Below, piece after piece: positions 58,554 through 64,000 of a stretch of 64,000 nucleotides of DNA; position 1 is the stretch's first letter; every line of letters begins with the position of its first letter. Made by a program: the position numbers and the translations under genes. Source of the DNA: Rossellomorea aquimaris TF-12 (GTDB lineage Bacteria > Bacillota > Bacilli > Bacillales > Bacillaceae_B); the NCBI RefSeq assembly GCF_001648555.1, contig NZ_LQXM01000021.1, forward strand, positions 52,168 through 116,167, given 5' to 3'. The notes beneath the pieces are model-generated. The model was not told the origin of the DNA, searched no databases, and saw nothing but the letters and a program-made list of their open reading frames with translations.

Positions 58554-59900
58554 TTATACTACTTCTTCATATATTGGTTCTGCATTTTTAAGTCTTTCTA
58601 CTTTTTCTTCTTCTCCGGTTTTTGCATTTATAAAGATTCGATACGTATCTTTACCTAGCATACCCAGGAACTCAAAACAGAGTACTTCTTCATTTAAGTC
58701 ATTTACGATGACAGCCTTTCTCTCTTCCATGACTTTAAGATTTGGGTTTGTTGTGGCTCTTGCTTCTTCTTTGGTAATGGAAGGCTTCGGCAATTCTCGT
58801 TCATGATTATTTTTCAAATATTCTTCTGCAGCAAATCCAATGATTTGTCCGTTGTCTAAAGCTACTTTTATTTTCACAGAATCAGGATATATCCTTGTTT
58901 CATCTACAATCGTTACATACGTGAAGATTCCAATATTATTATATTGAGCACTTTCAAACAGCTCTAATTTCTCAAATTTATTTTCTTTTAAAAATTGAGT
59001 AGCTTTCTCAGCAGCTTTATTTAAACTAATTTTCGTATCTTTCACTTCTCGATTATGAATGTACCAAATAGGATATCCTCCCTTTTTAGTTATATCCATA
59101 CTCGCTTCAGTTTTTCCGTTGCCAATTGACACACTATAAAATTCGTAATTAGAACCTTTTCCACTTTTAGCTACCTTGGCATTCTTGGTTTCCTTCAAAC
59201 CTGAATATTTTCTTAACACTTCAACGGCTTCTTTTTTAGAAATTGCTTTACCTTGTAGCTTTTTGAAATTATCATCTTTTTTCTCTGTATTTACAAAAGT
59301 GGTGTTTCCGAAATTTGCTTCATCGTATCCAGAGACATTTTTTTCAACCGTCTTAAATCCATCAATGATTGTATTGTCTGACTGCTCTTTTCCTGATGCT
59401 AGAGCCAGTTCCACGTCCATCCATCTTAAGTTATTCTTAATAACTAAATATTGAACCCTTCTTAACTCTTTCTGTATATCGGCACTTTGTTTATATAATC
59501 CTTCTAATGATTTGTATTCTTTTTCAGATAGTGGATTTTTATCAAGGTCCCTCACGGCTACTCGGTAGCTGAAATCTCCGATATTGCTTAAAAACTCCTC
59601 CGTTTTATTAAATGGTAAAAGGGTCAAAGGAAGTTGACCAACGTCACTATGAGCTTGGGAAGTCAGTCTCCATACATCTGCAAGAGCAGGAGATAGAGAT
59701 TTCCGTGAGTTCATTGCTAAAGTCGAACCTATTTTATCGTGGAGAAGATCCATCTGGTAAGTTAATTCATGAAACGCACGCTGGTAATTATTTTCAGCAT
59801 TTATTAATACCGCATTTTTCTCCTGGTGTTCTTGATACCCCCAAAAGGCTGTACCTGCAACGCCCAGAACGAGTACAGTGATTAGAATTACACGTAGCAC
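58554..59900 (-). CDS. ypeB: Germination protein YpeB
   Basis: A 448-residue protein needed for SleB to assemble and stay stable in the spore. An N-terminal membrane helix (about 4-20) is followed by a helical region and C-terminal PepSY repeats (about 215-440, including KISLNKAAEKATQFLKENK). It starts with GTG 7 nt after GAGGTG and lies 14 bp after sleB. The pair is the standard sleB-ypeB operon. Confidence 0.94.
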   Translation of the reverse strand: MLRVILITVLVLGVAGTAFWGYQEHQEKNAVLINAENNYQRAFHELTYQMDLLHDKIGSTLAMNSRKSLSPALADVWRLTSQAHSDVGQLPLTLLPFNKTEEFLSNIGDFSYRVAVRDLDKNPLSEKEYKSLEGLYKQSADIQKELRRVQYLVIKNNLRWMDVELALASGKEQSDNTIIDGFKTVEKNVSGYDEANFGNTTFVNTEKKDDNFKKLQGKAISKKEAVEVLRKYSGLKETKNAKVAKSGKGSNYEFYSVSIGNGKTEASMDITKKGGYPIWYIHNREVKDTKISLNKAAEKATQFLKENKFEKLELFESAQYNNIGIFTYVTIVDETRIYPDSVKIKVALDNGQIIGFAAEEYLKNNHERELPKPSITKEEARATTNPNLKVMEERKAVIVNDLNEEVLCFEFLGMLGKDTYRIFINAKTGEEEKVERLKNAEPIYEEVV

Positions 59901-59914
59901 TTTACTTCACCTCA

Positions 59915-60763
59915 TTAATTACAGAATATGTGCTTTCCTATTTTCTTTATTTGTGGACGGGACCAAATCCATTTACTTGTAGCTGTTGCAGGATTAAAAT
60001 AATAAATGGCACTAGAGGATGGATCCCAACCATTGATAGCATCCAACACAGCTTCCTTCGCCTTTTCGTTTGGTGTCAGCCAAATTTGCCCATCTGCAAC
60101 AGCAGTAAACGCACCAGGTTCAAATATTACTCCTGCAGCTGTGTTTGGAAATGCTGAGCTATCTACTCGATTTAAAATAACTGCTGCAACTGCAACTTGA
60201 CCTTCGTATGGTTCACCTCGTGCTTCACCATAAACAGCATTCGCCATTAATTGGATGTCGTTTTGAGAAAAGCCATTTGGTGTATTCACCGCTGTTGGTT
60301 TGGAAGGGGTTTGCTTTTGCTGTTGTTGTGGCTGCTTAGCACTAGTCCCTTTTCCTCCGCCTCCCTCAGCTTGTTTGTTAAGATTAGTACCTCCGTAATG
60401 ACTAAAGTTTTTCCCTTTTTGGATCTGTTCTTTGACAAATTGTTTATTATACTTTGAAGCTTTCACTAGTTTATTTTTTGTCTCTTGACCTGCTAAACCG
60501 TCAATTTCTAGACCAAATTCATATTGGAAGTTTCTTAAAGCCCAATATGTCCCCCAACCAAAGACTCCATCAATATCCCCATTGTAGTACCCTATATACT
60601 GTAACCTTGCTTGTAGCTCTATTACATCTTCACCAGTTGCACCATGCTGAATGACTTGGTTTGAAAAAGCGTCTGCCTTCTCTCCTTCTGATGAAATCAT
60701 TAAAAGAGAACACATAAGCACCATGACGACTGAAGTAATAGATATTTTGAAGCGACTATTCAT
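59915..60763 (-). CDS. sleB: Spore cortex-lytic enzyme SleB
   Basis: A 282-residue lytic transglycosylase that breaks cortex during germination. It has a signal peptide (about 1-32, ADAFSN), a peptidoglycan-binding domain (about 38-97) and a Gln/Lys-rich linker. The Hydrolase_2 catalytic domain (about 165-282) has the active Glu in VYGEARGEPYEGQ. SD GGAGG. A sigma G-like promoter lies upstream. Confidence 0.95.
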   Translation of the reverse strand: MNSRFKISITSVVMVLMCSLLMISSEGEKADAFSNQVIQHGATGEDVIELQARLQYIGYYNGDIDGVFGWGTYWALRNFQYEFGLEIDGLAGQETKNKLVKASKYNKQFVKEQIQKGKNFSHYGGTNLNKQAEGGGGKGTSAKQPQQQQKQTPSKPTAVNTPNGFSQNDIQLMANAVYGEARGEPYEGQVAVAAVILNRVDSSAFPNTAAGVIFEPGAFTAVADGQIWLTPNEKAKEAVLDAINGWDPSSSAIYYFNPATATSKWIWSRPQIKKIGKHIFCN

Positions 60764-60801
60764 AATGCTTTAACCTCCATATCTTCAATTAACATTAACT
60801 C

Positions 60802-60831
60802 TAGTTTTTGTAGAGACTCCCATTTTATACA
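60802..60831 (-). promoter_or_regulatory. sleB: Candidate sigma G promoter of sleB-ypeB
   Basis: Minus strand TGTATA, 17-nt spacer, AAAACTA, close to the sigma G consensus TGAATA-17/18-CATACTA. It ends 38 bp before the sleB ATG. sleB is forespore-expressed under sigma G in B. subtilis. Confidence 0.5.
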
Positions 60832-60846
60832 AGCGTTATAAGAAAA

Positions 60847-60874
60847 AAAGACGTCCTCAATTTGAGAACGTCTT
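60847..60874 (-). terminator. prsW: prsW terminator
   Basis: AAAGACGTCCTCAA pairs with TTGAGAACGTCTTT (one mismatch) and the minus strand continues TTTTTTTCTT, overlapping the prsW stop. Confidence 0.75.
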
Positions 60875-61561
60875 TTATTGAACCTTTTCTTTATATAATT
60901 GATTGTTGTATTGTTTTTCTGTTAGTCGATGTGCATGTTTTACTTTTTTCAAACCAAGCCACCATAGAAAGAACATGAAGGGAATCATATAATAGATCCA
61001 ATTTTTTTCAGCAAGAAAAATATAATTATATGTTCCGTGTAAAAAGATCGGAATAAAAAGGGAAATCAATAACCACTTTCGTTTTTCTTCTTTTAAAGAA
61101 AATTTGGCTTTTCCTAAGTAATAACCCATAATAACTCCAAATAAGGCATGACTTGAAACAGGAAGCAATGCTCTACCAAATGCATACTCAACGCCATTTG
61201 CTACTAAATATAATATGTTTTCCACTGTAGCAAAGCCTAAAGACACACTTGCACCATAGACAATACCATCATAAGGGTCATTGAAATTAACGTGCTGAAA
61301 AATTGCAAACATCAAAATAAACCATTTGAAAAACTCTTCAAGTAATCCTGAGGAAATATATGCATTGGCCAAATTTGATGGAATGAACCCTTCAACTCCC
61401 AATACATATTGAAGGAACATAATAGGGAAGGTTATGATAGTTCCATAAATAAATGTCTTAAACACTAATGTAATCGGTTCTGATTCATATTCGTCGCGCA
61501 AATAAAAATAACTCAGCAACGCTAATCCTGGTGCTATACCCGCTGATAAAATCACCAGCAT
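60875..61561 (-). CDS. prsW: Intramembrane protease PrsW
   Basis: A 228-residue multi-pass membrane protease that makes the site-1 cut in anti-sigma factor RsiW in B. subtilis. The catalytic EE pair is E75-E76 in GLLEEFFKW, and [14 protein letters not shown] and LHGTYNYIF carry the conserved His residues. SD GAGGA. It is divergent from ansA. Confidence 0.92.
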   Translation of the reverse strand: MLVILSAGIAPGLALLSYFYLRDEYESEPITLVFKTFIYGTIITFPIMFLQYVLGVEGFIPSNLANAYISSGLLEEFFKWFILMFAIFQHVNFNDPYDGIVYGASVSLGFATVENILYLVANGVEYAFGRALLPVSSHALFGVIMGYYLGKAKFSLKEEKRKWLLISLFIPIFLHGTYNYIFLAEKNWIYYMIPFMFFLWWLGLKKVKHAHRLTEKQYNNQLYKEKVQ

Positions 61562-61651
61562 AAAAAGTCCTCTTTTCTTTCGGTTTTCTTAATCGTATCA
61601 TGTTAAAGTAAGATTGGAAATAACATTTTATTTGACAGGAGGAATGCCCAT

Positions 61652-62626
61652 ATGAAAAAAAATATTTTAGTAATACATACAGGTGGAACGATTTCTATGA
61701 TGGAGGATGTTAGTACAGGAGAAGTGATTCCAGGGAAAGAAAATCCTTTATCCGTTCAAACTTCCATTGTTTCAAACTTAGCTAATATCACAGTAGAGGA
61801 AGCATTTCACCTACCTTCTCCCCACATTACTGAACAGCATATGTACCAACTTAAAGAACTAATAGAAGAGAAGTACAAGGAAAAGGCGTTTGACGGGGCA
61901 GTTATTACACATGGAACAGATACTTTAGAAGAAACAGCTTATTTCTTAGATCTTACCATATCCTTACCTATTTCTATTGTCGTTACAGGGGCCATGAGAT
62001 CGAGTAACGAAATTGGAGCAGATGGATTGTATAATCTTATATCATCTGTTCGTGTAGCAGCAGATAGTAAATCAAAGAATAAAGGTGTATTAGTTGTATT
62101 AAATGATGAAATTCATTCAGCAAAAAACGTAACAAAAACACACACAAGCAACGTTTCTACCTTCCAAAGCCCGCAATATGGACCAATTGGAATTGTTACA
62201 AAAAGAGGCGTACTTTTTCACCACCAACCTACTTCCTCTGAGAGCTATCAAGTTTGCGATATCTCAAAACGAGTTACTTTAATCAAAGCATATGCTGGGA
62301 TGGACTCGGGCCTGTTAATTGCAATTAAGGATTTACAATTTGATGGTGTGATTATAGAGGCACTTGGACAAGGGAATCTTCCACCTGAAGCCGTCCATGG
62401 TATAAATGAATTGTTATCTGCAAATATTCCCGTTGTGCTTGTTTCAAGATGCTTTAACGGGATTGTTCAAGATATTTATGGTTATAGTGGTGGAGGAAAA
62501 CAATTAAAGGAAAAGGGAGTCATTTTTTCTAACGGCCTTAATGGACAGAAAGCCCGTATAAAATTGATGGTTGCTCTTTCTCAAACCAACGATTTCCACG
62601 AACTTGAGAAGATATTTAAAAACTAA
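61652..62626 (+). CDS. ansA: L-asparaginase
   Basis: A 324-residue asparaginase converting asparagine to aspartate and ammonia. The nucleophile-bearing HTGGTI (T13) and the second motif HGTDT (87-91) with T89 and D90 are present. VTGAMRSSNEIGADG is typical. No signal peptide, so cytoplasmic. SD GGAGG. It lies between prsW and ypdA, and ends at a bidirectional terminator. Confidence 0.93.
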   Translation: MKKNILVIHTGGTISMMEDVSTGEVIPGKENPLSVQTSIVSNLANITVEEAFHLPSPHITEQHMYQLKELIEEKYKEKAFDGAVITHGTDTLEETAYFLDLTISLPISIVVTGAMRSSNEIGADGLYNLISSVRVAADSKSKNKGVLVVLNDEIHSAKNVTKTHTSNVSTFQSPQYGPIGIVTKRGVLFHHQPTSSESYQVCDISKRVTLIKAYAGMDSGLLIAIKDLQFDGVIIEALGQGNLPPEAVHGINELLSANIPVVLVSRCFNGIVQDIYGYSGGGKQLKEKGVIFSNGLNGQKARIKLMVALSQTNDFHELEKIFKN

Positions 62627-62671
62627 TGACTTTGTTAGATAGGCAACAAAGTTAGCAAAAATATCCTAAAA

Positions 62672-62700
62672 AAACGACTCGTGAAATCCGCGAGTCGTTT
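62672..62700. terminator. Bidirectional terminator between ansA and ypdA
   Basis: AAACGACTCG/CGAGTCGTTT is a perfect 10-bp stem with a 9-nt loop, with T-rich sequence on both strands between two convergent genes. Confidence 0.8.
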
Positions 62701-62744
62701 TGTAAATTATAGATATGAAAAATATTCATGAAGTTACTTTATGA

Positions 62745-63707
62745 TCAATCTTTACCTACAATAGAGCTTGCTATTAATCCTCCATGTAATCTCCCGTTTT
62801 CAATAAATATTTCATTGGCATTATTTCCTGCTGCTATAACTCCTGCGATGTATACTCCATTCACATTCGTCTCCATAGTGTCAGGATTAAAGGATGGTCT
62901 TCCTGTTTCATCATCAATGCTAATTCCCATCTTAGTAAGAAAACCGTGATCTGGATGATACCCTGTCATAGCAAAAACAAAATCATTGTATATCTCCTTT
63001 TGTTCTCCTTGAGTATCATAGATTACAGACTGTTCCTTTATTTCTTGAACACACGAATTAAATTCCATATTTATCTCACCACTTCGAACTAATGCATCGA
63101 AATTAGGAAGTATCCATGGCTTTACACTTTTTGAGTATTCACTTCCACGATAAATCACCGTTACTCTTGCTCCTGCTTTATTTAATTCTAAGGCAGCATC
63201 GACTGCTGAATTCTTTCCACCTATTACAACAACATCGGTGTCAAAAAAGGGATGTGCTTCTTTAAAGTAATGAAATACCTTTTCTTCTTTTTCACCTGGA
63301 ATGTTCAAGTAATTTGGAGAATCATAATAACCAGTTGCAATGATTACATGTTTCGCTTGGTATGTTTCCTTTGAGGTAGAAATAATAAAACCCTGTTCAC
63401 TTTTTTCTACGTTTTGAACCAGCTCAAAACGATTAATCCTTAATTTTTTTCTTTTTGCTACCTCACGATAATAAACAAGAGCCTGATTACGACGAGGCTT
63501 ATGTTCCTCAATAACAAAAGGAACATCACCGATTTCTAATTTCTCACTTGAAGAGAAAAAAGTTTGGTGAGTAGGGTAATGATAAATAGCATTTACAATA
63601 TTGCCTTTTTCAATAATTAAAGGATCTATTCCTTGATCCTTTAAACTTATAGCAGCTGACAACCCACAAGGGCCTCCACCTACAATAATACAATCTTCAG
63701 TTTTCAA
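62745..63707 (-). CDS. ypdA: Bacillithiol disulfide reductase YpdA (Bdr)
   Basis: A 320-residue FAD/NADPH flavoprotein that reduces oxidised bacillithiol, completing the thiol system with bshA and bshB1. GGGPCGLSAAI (FAD motif with the conserved Cys), VVVIGGKNSAVDAALE (NADPH motif) and GVIAAGNNANEIF are diagnostic. The TTG start at 63707 is 9 nt after AAGGAG and gives MKTEDCIIVGGG; the frame open to 63725 contains the SD itself. Confidence 0.94.
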   Translation of the reverse strand: MKTEDCIIVGGGPCGLSAAISLKDQGIDPLIIEKGNIVNAIYHYPTHQTFFSSSEKLEIGDVPFVIEEHKPRRNQALVYYREVAKRKKLRINRFELVQNVEKSEQGFIISTSKETYQAKHVIIATGYYDSPNYLNIPGEKEEKVFHYFKEAHPFFDTDVVVIGGKNSAVDAALELNKAGARVTVIYRGSEYSKSVKPWILPNFDALVRSGEINMEFNSCVQEIKEQSVIYDTQGEQKEIYNDFVFAMTGYHPDHGFLTKMGISIDDETGRPSFNPDTMETNVNGVYIAGVIAAGNNANEIFIENGRLHGGLIASSIVGKD

Positions 63708-63836
63708 ATTTGGACACTCCTTCAAATTACTCTATCTGAAAGATGATATAGTTAGTTTTCTTCAGAACTTCGAATTATCTCCCACCAATTATTATGGAAT
63801 AATTTTAATTATTGGTCAAAAGTAATCCCTTATATA

Positions 63837-63996
63837 AGCCTCTTTTCGCAAAGATTGTTGTATTATAACATAATTTCACCTAAGGCTCTGTCAACGCTCC
63901 GTTTTCAGCCGACGTCAGCAGAGGATACTCTGCGCCCATGAACTGGGAAGTGAGCATCTTCTGAAATAAAAGTAACAAAGTTTACGAAAAGAGCCT
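63837..63996. mobile_element. MITE-like element C (160 bp) at the right end of the window
   Basis: AGCCTCTTTTCGCAAAGATT at the left and AGGCTCTTTTCGTAAACTTT (inverted, right) match over most of 25 positions. Interior GGCTCTGTCAACG and AGAGGATACTCTGC; no coding frame. Its left end shares TTTTCGCAAAGATTGTTG with element A. The flank on the right is cut by the window end. Confidence 0.5.
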
Positions 63997-64000
63997 AAAA

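Noticed and set aside
59930..60200. Overlapping plus-strand frames opposite sleB
   Set aside because: Shadows of the sleB coding sequence with no SD or promoter.

Overview
The window is chromosomal DNA of a low-GC, endospore-forming member of the Bacillaceae (Bacillus sensu lato). Gene order follows the Bacillus subtilis recU-ponA ... ypdA segment almost gene for gene. Sporulation and germination genes (spoIVA, sleB, ypeB, prsW, an sspM-like SASP gene), bacillithiol synthesis, a menaquinol:cytochrome c reductase and MotI/CheR motility genes support this. No rRNA, tRNA, prophage, complete insertion sequence or CRISPR array was seen. Most genes lie on the minus strand. Many starts were moved inward from the longest reading frame to the codon properly spaced from a Shine-Dalgarno (SD) sequence, including several TTG and GTG starts (spoIVA, yphF, yphE, cmk, der, ypdA, fni, qcrB, ypeB).

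Layout, left to right. 1-5.5 kb: a small coiled-coil protein, sspM-like gene, yppC, recU and ponA. 5.5-12.3 kb: ypoC-nth, dnaD, asnS, aspB, ypmB, ypmA and a metallo-beta-lactamase-like protein that has lost its metal motif. 12.4-18 kb: dinG, a 480-nt gene-free stretch and panBCD, whose leader looks like a Pan RNA element with a terminator and a possible antiterminator. 18-23.6 kb: birA, cca, bshA, bshB1, mgsA, dapB and ypjD, tightly packed. 23.7-30.5 kb: ypjC, a YugP-type protease, ypjB, ypjA, qcrABC, ypiF and ypiB. 30.6-39.2 kb: ypiA, an amidohydrolase-like pseudoenzyme, then aroA, tyrA, hisC, aroH, aroB and aroC, an aromatic supraoperon without trpEDCFBA. 39.7-45.3 kb: cheR, ndk, hepT-menG-hepS, mtrB, folE and hbs. 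45.8-57.7 kb: spoIVA, yphF, yphE, gpsA, der, the YIEGIA pair, yphA, ypzI, fni, ypfD, plsC, cmk and ypfB. 57.7-64 kb: motI, ypeB-sleB, prsW, ansA and ypdA.

Functionally these are mostly core genes: cell wall, DNA replication and repair, cofactors (pantothenate, biotin, folate, menaquinone, bacillithiol), lysine and aromatic amino acids, respiration and sporulation. The accessory signals sit between genes. They are a family of short elements with terminal inverted repeats (39.4, 48.6 and 63.8 kb), a degenerate 21-nt repeat tract (6.8 kb), and two divergent pseudoenzyme-like genes. I found no clear new multi-gene system. The best leads are the panB leader, the two degenerate enzymes and the repeat family.
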